Positions 9,884-18,081 of a stretch of DNA of 29,057 nucleotides are shown here, piece after piece (position 1 is the first letter of the stretch; the number at the start of each line of letters is the position of its first letter). Source of the stretch: Isohypsibius dastychi (Eukaryota > Tardigrada > Eutardigrada > Parachela > Isohypsibiidae); NCBI GenBank assembly GCA_034696485.1, contig JAQIWT010000198.1, forward strand, positions 1-29,057, written 5' to 3'. The notes beneath the pieces are model-generated. The model searched no databases. It had not been told where the DNA came from and worked only from the letters and a program-made list of their open reading frames with translations. The translations under genes and the position numbers were made by a program.

Positions 9884-10240
9884 CTGGCCCAGCTCAGGAC
9901 ACTAGTTGAAACCCGTACCGTTGACGCAGTTTGCAGCGAGTTGCTCGATAACCAGCAGCGCAAAACATTGCATCTGTTCACCGAACTCGACGGGAGAAAA
10001 TTCAAAACCGACCTCGTCTTTAGCTTGAACCCAATGTACGGTCGTCAGGTCAGATTTCGACAAGAAGACTGCACTGCTCCCATGTCATTTCGGCGATTTA
10101 GGGATTTACCGGTTATTTTGAACATCTGTTATTCCGATTACAACGAACCCGAGCTCTATCTCAAGAATCTTTTGTGTGTTCGCAATCAAAATGTCGATAA
10201 AGAACATTGTTGTCACGGCGGAAACCGCACAAAAAATTGA
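9872..10240 (+). CDS. Unrecognised ORF at the head of the viral cluster
   Basis: An open frame of about 120 codons runs on the plus strand from the edge of the thymidylate kinase remnant to beyond the TBP-like start. It has no ATG near its start, so its 5' end may be cut off at a junction near 9.88 kb. The product is mixed in charge, with an FTELDGRKFKTDLVFSLNP segment and PVILNICYSDYNEPELYL. I do not recognise it. Its end overlaps the ATG of the next gene at 10191, as in the rest of the cluster. Confidence 0.45.
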   Translation: MPEQLAQLRTLVETRTVDAVCSELLDNQQRKTLHLFTELDGRKFKTDLVFSLNPMYGRQVRFRQEDCTAPMSFRRFRDLPVILNICYSDYNEPELYLKNLLCVRNQNVDKEHCCHGGNRTKN

Positions 10241-10708
10241 TTTGGACTTGGTGGAGCAGAATTATCTCGGATTATGTTACCGCAATAGTGCATTCCGATG
10301 TCTTAATTTAAAAGACGATGTGGCGACTCTGTGTCAGTTGTTCCAAAACGGTCGAATTATCGTTATTGGAGAAAAACCCAAAAAAATTCCCGCCAGATAT
10401 TAGATAACTGTATACAGAGGATTATTTATTAAGGGCATCCAATTGCCTATTTTGACTACAAAATCCAAAACATTATTGCATGTTATACTCATAAGGTAAA
10501 ACTGAATCTCACTGATTTGGCTCAAAAAAATCATTTAGAATTCGAACCAGAATTATTCCCAGCTGTCCAATTTCAAATTGACAACGTTACAGTCAACATT
10601 TTTCATACTGGAAAATGTGTGATTCTCGGTGCAAAATCCACGGTGCAATTGAAAAATGTGGTCCAAGGACCAGAGAACCTTTTAAATGATGCAGACAATA
10701 AAGACTGA
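10191..10708 (+). pseudogene. TBP-like: TATA-binding-protein-fold gene, interrupted
   Basis: TBP binds the minor groove of promoter DNA with a saddle of two direct repeats. Repeat 1 (10191 on) starts NIVVTAET, with KIDLDL, NSAFRC and LFQNGRIIVIGEK. Repeat 2 (10433-10708) has FDYKIQNI, FEPELFPAVQF and NIFHTGKCVILGAKS, close to the TBP consensus. All four phenylalanines that correspond to the DNA-kinking residues are present (F35 and F51 of repeat 1, and those in ELFPAV and NIFHTG). The repeats are in different frames: a frameshift near a run of seven A (about 10380-10387) and a TAA at 10430-10432 separate them. There are no introns. The 3' end overlaps the ATPase start by about 20 nt, so it belongs to the packed viral cluster rather than to inserted host DNA. 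Confidence 0.88.
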
Positions 10709-11312
10709 TATCAGGTTCAAAAGTCCCTTTGGATGCATGATCAGCGGTCCATCCATGTCAGGGAAGCAACATTTTATCCTTGAACTGTTGAGAAGACGTG
10801 ACGAGTTTTTCAGTACAAAACCCGAAAGAATCGTTTATGCTTATGCGGCCTGGCAACCAGGATTTGAGAAAACAAAAGACATTGAGTTCGTCAACGGGGT
10901 AACAGGACTGACTGAAGTGGATTTTAGTCCTAAATTGAACAACATTCTCATCCTCGACAATTTAATGGAAGAACTCGCCAGCAATAAAAACTTGTCGACA
11001 TTGTTTACGCGTGACATGCTTTACAAGAACGTTTCGGTATTTTTCATCGTTCAGAATCTTTTCAAACAAGGTGAAAGCATGCGGGACGTTGCACTAAATT
11101 GTCAACTTTAAATTCTTTTCAAGTCTCCACGCGATGTGCAGCAGATATCGGTTTTAGCAAGACAAACTGGTATTAAACATTTGGTGAGTGCGTACGAACA
11201 GGCTGATAAGGATCCTTTTGGTTATCTTGTGGTGAATCTCCACCCACAAACCTTGGCGAAATTACAGTTACAATCAAGTATCCTGGATAAACACAGGCGA
11301 ATCTACATTTGA
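10689..11312 (+). pseudogene. Polinton packaging ATPase (A32/FtsK-HerA type)
   Basis: This is the genome-packaging ATPase of Polintons and related viruses. It has a FKSPFGCMISGP start, a Walker A at GPSMSGKQ, a Walker B at NILILDNLM, and SVFFIVQNLF (sensor-like QN) before a conserved region about residue 130. A TAA at 11109-11111 interrupts the frame; the same frame continues with FKSPRDVQQISVLARQTG and PFGYLVVNLHP to TGA 11310-11312. The usual Walker A is GPTGSGKT, so the Thr/Ser after Lys is replaced by Gln, and the usual second Asp in LDD is Asn. Both changes suggest loss of hydrolysis. ATG choices are 10686 and 10689, both overlapping the TBP-like end. Confidence 0.88.
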
Positions 11313-11313
11313 G

Positions 11314-11637
11314 ATGAAGCACGTTTCTGCTGATGACGTCCAGTTTCTGGTCAAACTACTCAAATTTCTCACTCCAAGACAGAGAAAAGCATTTCTTGAA
11401 ACCATAAACAAGGAGCAGATGAAAATATTCGAAGTGGCATGTTTTAATTTAGCCACCAACCACCGCGGTCTAAATAAACAACAAATTCTAATATTAACAA
11501 AATTTTTGACGTCAAATTGAAACGATTGCAAGTAGAGTTACAATCTGGGTGATAAAAGAAAAGTGATACAGCAGAAAGGTGGTTTCATTGGTGCTCTTCT
11601 TCCAATACTTGCAAGCCTTGCTACGGCGTTTTCGTGA
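11314..11637 (+). pseudogene. Small Polinton protein with hydrophobic tail
   Basis: It begins one nucleotide after the ATPase stop. The N-terminal part (to TGA 11518-11520) is helical and basic, with FLTPRQRKAFLETINKEQ. The same frame passes a second stop (TAG 11533-11535) and then reads KRKVIQQKGGFIGALLPIL, a Gly and hydrophobic tail ending TGA 11635-11637. A small ORF with this layout (helical body, then a K/R and QKGGF motif and a hydrophobic end) sits next to capsid genes in many Polintons; its role is not established. Two in-frame stops mark it as decayed. Confidence 0.65.
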
Positions 11638-11639
11638 TT

Positions 11640-12080
11640 ATGAATATCTACTACCTTGTCCCTGCGGCAGAGTATCAATCAAAAGGAGTAACGCCTCGTA
11701 CAGAAGAAGATGTTGTGAAGAAATTCGACAAAATAACCGAAACAGTTATTGACAAACCATATGCCGATGATGATAAGAAGGCTTTGGCAATCAGAGATGC
11801 ACAAAACCTGTTCTTGAATTATTCCCGCAAGATGAAGCCGCAGGAGACCGTGGAAGCGAAACAAGTCACACCTCCCAAAACAGAAAAAATGTCACGACGA
11901 AGGGATCCTGCTCCGTACCGTCAAGAATCGCCTCTCGACGATGAGCGAGTGACATTAAGCAAGGCTAAGAACTTCACAATGGTTAACGAAGAAAAAATTC
12001 TACCACCAGAAAGTGAGCGCAAACCAAAGCCAAAATGGAAAGGTACCGGATTGCTTTCGCGGGATTATTTAGTAATTTGA
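11640..12080 (+). CDS. Charged protein upstream of the integrase, unrecognised
   Basis: An open frame of 146 codons from ATG 11640, two nucleotides after the previous stop. It starts MNIYYLVPAAEY and then becomes rich in Lys, Glu and Pro, with low-complexity charged stretches near residues 65-130 that are likely disordered. ORFs starting with a YLVP motif are seen near capsid and integrase genes in animal Polintons, but no biochemical role is known to me. It could be the N-terminal part of a longer product, because the region to the integrase (12081-12143) is not open. This is one of the few unbroken frames here. Confidence 0.6.
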   Translation: MNIYYLVPAAEYQSKGVTPRTEEDVVKKFDKITETVIDKPYADDDKKALAIRDAQNLFLNYSRKMKPQETVEAKQVTPPKTEKMSRRRDPAPYRQESPLDDERVTLSKAKNFTMVNEEKILPPESERKPKPKWKGTGLLSRDYLVI

Positions 12081-12143
12081 TAGAGCACTTACACATTACT
12101 TGTCTTAGTTCCTGTTGTAATGGAGTAGAAAACGCACGAGATT

Positions 12144-13198
12144 CTCGAAGACTTGTATCTGTCGCCTGCCAAACCGAGCAGTTTGGGTGGAATCGACCGA
12201 TTATTCCGAGAAGCAAAGAAGAAAATACCTGGAATCAAGAGGCAGGACGTGGTATACTTTTTACAGACCTAGTACGCGTACACGCAGCACAGACCGGCCC
12301 ACAGGGAGTTCCCAAAACGAAACGTTATAGCTACTGATATTAATGATGTTCACCAGATGGATTCGGTTGATATGCAAAAATTTGCCGAGTTTCAATGATG
12401 ATTATACATTCATTCTCACAGCCATTAATTGTTTCTCACGTTACGGCTTTGCAGTTCCTATTAAATCTAAGAAACCACAAGCAGTTATAGAAGCGCTGGT
12501 GATAATTTTCAAGGAATACGGCATCCCGATGAATGTCTTTACAGATAACGGATCCGAGTTTTTGGCGAAAGTCGTCAAGACATTCCTGAAAGAACTGGGA
12601 GTAAAACAATGGAATTCAAATAACAAAGGCAAGGCTGTAGTTGTAGAGGAATTCAACAGAACCATGAAAGAACGCTTGTGGACATATATGACGGATAAGA
12701 ACAATTACCGGTACATTGACGTACTTCCGGAAGTCGTGAAAAGCTACAACGACTCTGTGCATTCAAGCACTCGCTTTGCACCGTCAAAAGTTGACAATAA
12801 GGAGGCTGAAAAGATACTCGACGAGATACCGTATGACAAGCAACCAGAGAGACAGCCAGCATTCAATGTAGGAGATCATGTACGCATATCAAAAGAGGAG
12901 TTGACTTTTTGAAAAGGGATATGAATCAAACTACACTCAGCTTCTGTACAAAATTGCAGAAGTAAAACAGTCGGACCAGCATCATCTCTATCGAATCGTT
13001 GATTTAGCTAATGAAGATGTCAAAGGATGGTTTTACGAGAAGGAATTATCAAAAACTGTTATAAATGACAGTGAAAAACACAGAATCGCTAATATCTTGA
13101 AGACAAGGACGTTCCAGGGTCGATTGCAGTATCTGGGTAATTGGGCGGGATACCCAAAAGCTTCCGATTCTTGAGAGTACGCAGATGAACTGAAATGA
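12144..13198 (+). pseudogene. Polinton integrase (DDE) with chromodomain, frameshifted
   Basis: The retroviral-type integrase inserts element ends and makes the 6-bp duplication. The N-terminal region LEDLYLSPAKPSSLGGIDRL is typical of Polinton integrases. Catalytic residues are visible: D in HQMDSVDM (near 12357), D in FTDNGSEF (near 12542) and E in VVEEFNRTMKE (near 12650). The C-terminal part has FNVGDHVRIS and a chromodomain region with RLQYLGNWAGYP (near 13140). Breaks: TAG 12270-12272, a frameshift near 12392, another near 12908 and a TGA at 13172-13174, where chromodomains usually have Trp. The final TGA (13196-13198) overlaps the next ATG (13195-13197). Confidence 0.92.
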
Positions 13199-13953
13199 GT
13201 TTCTACATGACATTGCCATGCGATTCTTCACGCGATTTCTTTCCTGAAAACCGTATTGGCAAATTTACTACTGTTCTGGCTAGAGAAGTTAATTTGGAAA
13301 CTGATTACGAAGTTGGGCTATCAGAATGCGTAATACCACCAACATCACGTCCACTCAATGTCAAACAAGCTATTTATTGGCAGGAATGGAAAGACACTAC
13401 ATCTTTTGGAGAAGGACATTTTGAGATGGACGCCGCAGCAATATCAACAATCATTGACTTACAGGAAGAAATCGACTGGCCAAAAACTTCAGAAGGTAAG
13501 CCAGTTTTTACTTTTACTTTGAAAGATAAAAAAATCGTATTGACGATTGAGAAGAACTGTGGGATCAGATTCGATGATCAGAGTGACATTGTGGCGGGAA
13601 TTTTGGGTTTTGAAGTCAGGAATTACATTTGAAAGCACGGTGAAGTACACACTCACCTGGGCTTAAAAACAATCATCAGTGGAGGACCTCTCAGTTTTGT
13701 CTATATCTATTGTAATCTTGTTGAATACAGCTTTGTGGGAGACTCTATGGTTTCCTGTATTCGTACGATCCATGTGACACCTGGAGAACGCAAAACAACT
13801 GTTTTAAGATTTGAGAACCCACACTACGTTCCTGTTTCTCAAAGTCGATTTAGCCTGGTAGAAATTGAAATTGCAAACGATATTGGTGAAGAGATCAAAT
13901 TCGCAAAGGGATTATCTTTAATCAAACTACTTTTCCGACCGAACAAAAGATGA
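13195..13953 (+). pseudogene. Penton-like minor capsid protein
   Basis: This is the single jelly-roll vertex protein of Polinton virions. The start FYMTLPCDSSRDFFPENRIG followed by a FTTVLAREVNL segment is characteristic, as are VGLSECVIPP, GPLSFVYIYCNLVEYSFVGD and the C-terminal VSQSRFSLVEIEI and LIKLLFRP. An in-frame TGA at 13630-13632 splits it after residue 145; the reading continues in the same frame to TGA 13951-13953. Total length (about 252 codons) is normal for the family. The start overlaps the integrase stop, and the stop overlaps the next gene's ATG (13950). Confidence 0.85.
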
Positions 13954-14297
13954 TTATCCCGTACATTGAAAACGAAAACATGTACGCGGCTGCTTTCGAG
14001 CAGACTGGATACGGGATGCCTCGTTACAGAGGAAGTCCAATGCTAGGCGGAAGCTTCTGGGGACGTATAATTGGCTTTGCAAAAGGCCTATTTAGCAAGG
14101 CTGCCCCGCATATTTCAAACTTTATAACAACAGCCCAACCACATGTTAGAAACGCAGCATCAAAAGCGCTCGAGACTGCAATTGATTCAGCTGTCACAAC
14201 AGTAACTGAAAAGCTTAAGCCAAAGCAAACCGGAAACGAGAAAAGAAAACGCCTTAAGAAACCACGTTTGGAAGGCTCTAAAATTAGCAAAACATAA
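13950..14297 (+). CDS. Small basic protein, likely pVI- or pX-like minor virion protein
   Basis: An intact 115-codon frame between the penton-like and major capsid genes. It has a Gly-rich GYGMPRYRGSPMLGG segment, an amphipathic stretch FWGRIIGFAKGLFSKA, an Ala-rich helix and a Lys/Arg-rich tail with KRKRLKKPR. This resembles adenovirus-type membrane-lytic or core proteins and the small virion proteins proposed in adintoviruses; the assignment is by position and composition, not by alignment. The start overlaps the preceding stop as ATGA; its TAA (14295-14297) shares an A with the next ATG as TAATG. Confidence 0.6.
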   Translation: MIIPYIENENMYAAAFEQTGYGMPRYRGSPMLGGSFWGRIIGFAKGLFSKAAPHISNFITTAQPHVRNAASKALETAIDSAVTTVTEKLKPKQTGNEKRKRLKKPRLEGSKISKT

Positions 14298-15536
14298 TGG
14301 CGTTCATAACTTCCGGTTCTGAACCATCCATTTTGACCAAGAGTCAACTGTTTTATATTCCACCAACTATTACTGAACGTATAGCGACATACGACACGCT
14401 GATCGGTCCAAGCGCTGCTACGTTTGACGACGCTAACGATATTACATTCGAAATTGCTCCTTCTACGGACCTGATCTCCTTGGCTGACATCCGGTTTCAA
14501 TGTGACCACCACGTTCTCAAGGCAGATGGCACAGCAATAGATCCTGCAAGTAACGTCTGTCCATGCAATAACATTATGAGCACGTTTTTTCAGAACGTAA
14601 CCATCGAATTGGGTGGCAGATCAATCAGTGACCCCTCCAATTTGTATTTCATGAGAGCTTTCATGTGAGGGTTTCTACCACGACAGTACCCAAGATAAGT
14701 CTAACTGGATGGGCACATATACTGCTGGAGTAAATAACGCACCTGGAGTCAGCACATGGGTCAATGCGGACCAAGTAGCCAGACATGCTCTGATGAATGG
14801 AACAAAGCCACTTCAACTCAGTGGAAAGATCCACTGTGATCTCTTACAGCAGGATAAACCATTGATTCCTGGAGTTTCGTTAACTATTAAATTTATTCGT
14901 GCGCGCCCAGGTATCGGATTCACAGCACTCACTTCCGTCGGTATCCCGAAAGCAGTGATTCGTAATCCAAAGCTATGTGTCAGAAAATATGAGCCAGCAG
15001 TATCTTATATGAATGCGTTGTCAGAACGTTTACTTAGTGCACCGGCTGTGTACCATTTCGAAATAGTTCAGATGCGGCAAATGACCATTAATACAGGCCA
15101 GATCTTCTCTGAATGGCCAAATATGGTAACAGGGCAACTTCCAAAGATGATGATGATTGCAATGACCACTTCCAAAGCTCTTTCCGAAACACACGATACA
15201 AATCCTTTTTATCCTAGTCACTTCAAAATTCAATACTTGGCGGCTGAAATTGATGGTAAGATATATCCGTCCAACGGATACGACATGGATTTCTTTAGTA
15301 ATAACTCGCTGCGAGCTTATGAGGGCCTGTGCATATCTCTAAAAATATTCAATGACGCAACCAAAGAGCTAGCGTTTACTAGAACGGAAAACAACAAAGG
15401 ATTTGCCATCTTCGGGTTCGATTTCACGCCAAGTGGCACGTCTCGTGGCGCGCTGACTTTGATTAAACAGGGTAACCTGAATTTGAATATGCGGTTCAAG
15501 GAGGCATTGACCGAACCAATCGTAGTAATTGCTTAA
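14297..15536 (+). pseudogene. Major capsid protein, double jelly-roll (Polinton MCP)
   Basis: This hexon-like protein forms the shell of Polinton virions. The first part (14297-14668) has LFYIPPTITERI, EIAPSTDLISLADIRF and FFQNVTIELGGRSISDP, matching the N-terminal jelly roll. After a frameshift near 14664 the second part runs to TAA 15534-15536 with GKIHCDLLQQDKPLIPGV, SLTIKFIRARPG, VRKYEPAVS, GQLPKMMMIAMTTS and NPFYPSHFKI. About 413 codons in all fits the short end of the family. The same proteins are often labelled F54H12.2-like in animal genomes. The position between the pVI-like gene and the protease agrees with Polinton gene order. Confidence 0.9.
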
Positions 15537-15596
15537 TCAGTCTATGACGCCACTCAGTATTAACAATCGGCGTCAAGCCATATTCGATTTTACACC

Positions 15597-16154
15597 ATGA
15601 ACAGTAACCAACTTGAAACTGCGCTACGAAAAGATGCAACGATGAATAACTGTTTTGTCGGTGTGTTTGCGCAGGATACCTTACCGGAAACGAAGGAATT
15701 TCCTGGAGGATATATTGCCAATACGGAGACGTCACATGAAAGTGGACAACACTGGGTCGTTTTCTTTTGTATTGACGACACGATTGAATGTTTTGACAGT
15801 TTTGGTAAAACACCAGCAATCTATTCGGAGTATTTGGGAAAATGGGTACAAGACGAATACAAGGTTCGGCAATGTGAGACATTACAGTCGGAAGACAGCA
15901 CGGTGTGCGGGCAGTATTGCATGTAATTTCTACTTTTAAGAGCATACGGCTTTTCATATGATGATGTCATGTCGATTTCCACCAAAAACACTACTGCAAA
16001 CGATGCGTTTGTGTGCAAATTTATTAACCGATTTTTCAAAATGCATCTGACTGTAAAAGACAAGAATTTTTTGATCGGTCGCTTGTTGAAGCAGCAGCGT
16101 TGCCCGTTTTGCGTTTATATAAGCACATGTTGCAAGCAAAAACCGTTCGGTTGA
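15597..16154 (+). pseudogene. Adenain-type maturation cysteine protease
   Basis: This is the C5-family protease that cleaves virion precursors. Catalytic residues line up with adenain: His52 in GQHWVVFF, Asp67 in ECFDSFG, Gln97 and Cys104 in STVCGQYC, with the Gln-to-Cys spacing of 7 found in adenovirus protease. TAA at 15924-15926 cuts the frame just after the Cys motif; the same frame continues with helical sequence (LLRAYGFSYDDV, FVCKFINRFF) to TGA 16152-16154, two nucleotides ahead of the next ATG. Full length would be about 185 codons, close to the family's 190-200. Confidence 0.88.
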
Positions 16155-16156
16155 AA

Positions 16157-16869
16157 ATGGAATCGAAACTTTTCATTTTGAACGGATTCGTTTCGGATTC
16201 TGCGAACAGAGATTTCTGTCGAGGATACTATGAGCTTGCAATCGAGATGTTTGTGACTGCTGCGCTTCGAGAAGAATGTATTCTGGATTCACATAACCCA
16301 ATGAATCAGCGCGAAAAGGTAAAGCTCGAGAATTACCAACGTGCTTGCTCATTCTGGTTAAAGAAGAATTTAAAAATAACACCGGATCGAATTTCCGCAG
16401 TGCACAGAATGGTTATGCGGAATCTAACGGATCAACCTGGAGAATACAGAACAAAACTTTGTAAACCGTCACAATCCTTGTTCTGGTACAGCGAGCCACA
16501 GCTGATAGAGGAGCAGCTTGAGAAGCTCTGTGCGTCGGTTGAACGACAGCTGACATTATGCACAAGTGTAACAACGGCTATTGAAATCGCGGCCAGGTTT
16601 ATTTGTAAGTTTTTACAAATTATCTCTTTGCGAACGGAAACGGAAGAACGGAAAGGATTTGAACTGGCAATCTTCTACTACAGTACACATTTTTCCCATT
16701 TATTCTTGATTCCGGTCGTGATTTGTACATTTCGTGTCTTGAGGATGCTCAATTTTGTGCAAATACGGAAAAGATTACCAGTCTGTTACGTGAAAACGTG
16801 AGCCAATCTGTCGATTTATCACTTTACTGTCTTGATCTACAATGCTATTTAGAGACAGAAGCGCAATAA
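16157..16869 (+). pseudogene. Fic-domain protein, frameshifted at the active site
   Basis: Fic proteins transfer AMP or other phosphate-containing groups to target hydroxyls. From ATG 16157, the frame gives an N-terminal helical part, then ISAVHRMVMRNLTDQPGEYR and FWYSEPQLIEEQLEKL, typical of the first Fic helices and beta-hairpin flap, then FICKFLQI. The core motif with GNGR (NYLFANGNGRTER, 16618-16656) lies in another frame, so the break near 16615-16624 falls at the position of the catalytic His of HPFxxGNGR, which I cannot see intact. A TGA follows at 16660-16662. In that frame the reading ends at TAA 16867-16869, which overlaps the next ATG. The gene is intronless and begins 2 nt after the protease frame, so it belongs to the viral cluster. 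Confidence 0.75.
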
Positions 16870-16967
16870 TGAAACAAAAACATGGAAAAACCAAATTACA
16901 GTCAAACGGCAAGGACCGTCACGCAGATTGTGCTTGCTGTGTAACTTGTGGTATTCACTATAAGTGA
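16869..16967 (+). CDS. Tiny Cys-rich ORF at the end of the cluster
   Basis: A 32-codon frame from ATG 16869, which shares an A with the Fic frame stop (TAATG). It is basic at first, then reads DCACCVTCGIHYK, a CxxC pair suggesting a zinc knuckle. The same frame after TGA 16965-16967 has further Cys (near 16980, 17000 and 17030), so this may be the start of a longer broken zinc-binding protein. I do not recognise the family. Confidence 0.45.
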   Translation: MKQKHGKTKLQSNGKDRHADCACCVTCGIHYK

Positions 16968-17036
16968 AACCGTTACGCGTGTTTACCTCTTACAGAAAAA
17001 CTGTACTGCAACCGAGACACCTTTCATCAGTCTTGT

Positions 17037-17194
17037 GGCAAGGCTGTTAGAGAAAGAAACAGCGGCTGGATGATGTCATTCCAAGATGGCGACGCGATGA
17101 TGTCATTCAATAATAAGGCAAGGCTGTTAGAGAAAGAAACAGCGGCTGGATGATGTTATTCCAAGATGGCGACGCGATGATGTCATTCAATAAT
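17037..17194. repeat. 80-bp tandem duplication near the right end
   Basis: Two copies with an 80-bp period (17037-17116, 17117-17194) differ at one or two bases. Each contains two ATGATGTCATT or ATGATGTTATT sites, similar to ATF/CRE half-palindromes, and CCAAGATGGCGACGCG, which includes the AAGATGGCG core bound by YY1-type factors in animals. It lies about 110 bp inside the right inverted repeat, where an element promoter or enhancer would be plausible. Confidence 0.8.
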
Positions 17195-17306
17195 GGCATA
17201 AAACGGAATCATTCCGTTTCAAACAAAAATAAATATACAATAAAAAGTTCGTGACCGGACGTGGACACAAAAAAAATAATTTGTTTTTTTCAAGAATAAT
17301 AATGAT

Positions 17307-17397
17307 CGGAAGTGGTCAGACAACATAGGAAAACAATGGCACCCCAATAGCCCCAACGTACAGACAACGTAGGGGCCAACTGGGTAGTATATCCTCT
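17307..17397 (-). repeat. Polinton right terminal inverted repeat
   Basis: Inverted partner of 1368-1458, with three differences. It ends ...GTAGTATATCCTCT, so the outermost bases are CT as expected. Confidence 0.9.
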
Positions 17398-17403
17398 CAC
17401 GAG
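17398..17403. repeat. Target-site duplication, right copy
   Basis: CACGAG, identical to 1362-1367, marking the right edge of the element. Confidence 0.85.
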
Positions 17404-17668
17404 CTGGAAATAAGGACGAGTGAAAATATAAACTGAGCTATTCCATAGACTGTTCTCTTACGGTATATTCATTAAATATATAATGGATGACTGCGCTTCT
17501 GTGTAAATGCCGAAGGAAATACTTCAACGACTTGTTCTGAAACACTTTTCGCTATTGTGGTTACTAATGTTTCGTTTTTTTCTCTCAAACTAGTCAACGG
17601 AAAGTTTTCTCTGCTGCCGAATTCGAGACGAATTCCTAGATCTGTGCTGTTTTTTTGCTGCCCACGTC
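17404..17668. other. Spacer without a recognised gene
   Basis: About 265 bp between the Polinton and the second foldback element. No coding or RNA feature is seen. It ends with CACGTC (17663-17668), the target duplication of that element. Confidence 0.5.
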
Positions 17669-18075
17669 TGTAACCATTTTTGTGAACTCCTCCTTTTCTT
17701 AAACCCGGGGTTCACAAACCCCGTTTTCTTGAACCCAGCACCGTTTGCGATTTTTGCCACTTGAAATTAGAGAAAAAGCTCATTTGATAATGCAGCTCAG
17801 TTGAAATGTCAGTTTCTGCTTTTCAGTCAGCTATTTCAAAACGTAAACACTGGTATTTCTGCTTGTTCCACATACTGCACCTTACCTCAAACGTGACATT
17901 CCTGTATAAAAGCTGTATCATGAGATGAGCTATACTCACTGATTTGCAAGTGACTAATTTGCAAAACTGTAAATGGTGGAGGGTTCAAGAAAACCGGTTT
18001 TGTTAACCGGTTCACAAAAAGGAAGTTTGTGAACCCCGGGTTCAAGAAAACGGGGAGTTCACAAAAACGGTTACA
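17669..18075. mobile_element. Foldback MITE, copy 2
   Basis: Ends TGTAACC (17669) and GGTTACA (18075), with a perfect 6-bp target duplication CACGTC at 17663-17668 and 18076-18081. The arms carry the same modules as copy 1 (CCCGGGGTTCACAAACCCCG on the left, inverted on the right) around a similar centre with AAGCTGTAT...GAGCTATACTC. It is 407 bp long and non-coding. It defines the boundaries of the family best. Confidence 0.85.
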
Positions 18076-18081
18076 CACGTC

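Larger units (their letters stand above)
1368..17397. mobile_element. Maverick/Polinton, complete but decayed
   Basis: The element is 16,030 bp, in the 15-20 kb range of the family. It has 91-bp terminal inverted repeats with AG...CT termini and a perfect 6-bp target duplication. It encodes the Polinton integrase, A32-like packaging ATPase, adenain-type protease, penton-like and major capsid proteins, all on the plus strand between about 10.2 and 16.2 kb. I see no protein-primed family B DNA polymerase. The space it would be expected to fill (1.46-9.88 kb) holds host-like gene remnants and repeats. Frameshifts and in-frame stops in most genes indicate a non-autonomous fossil, although the termini are nearly identical. 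Confidence 0.93.

Noticed and set aside
10191-15926. Alternative genetic code reading stops as amino acids
   Set aside because: All three stop codons occur within frames and true frameshifts are also present, so decay is the simpler reading.
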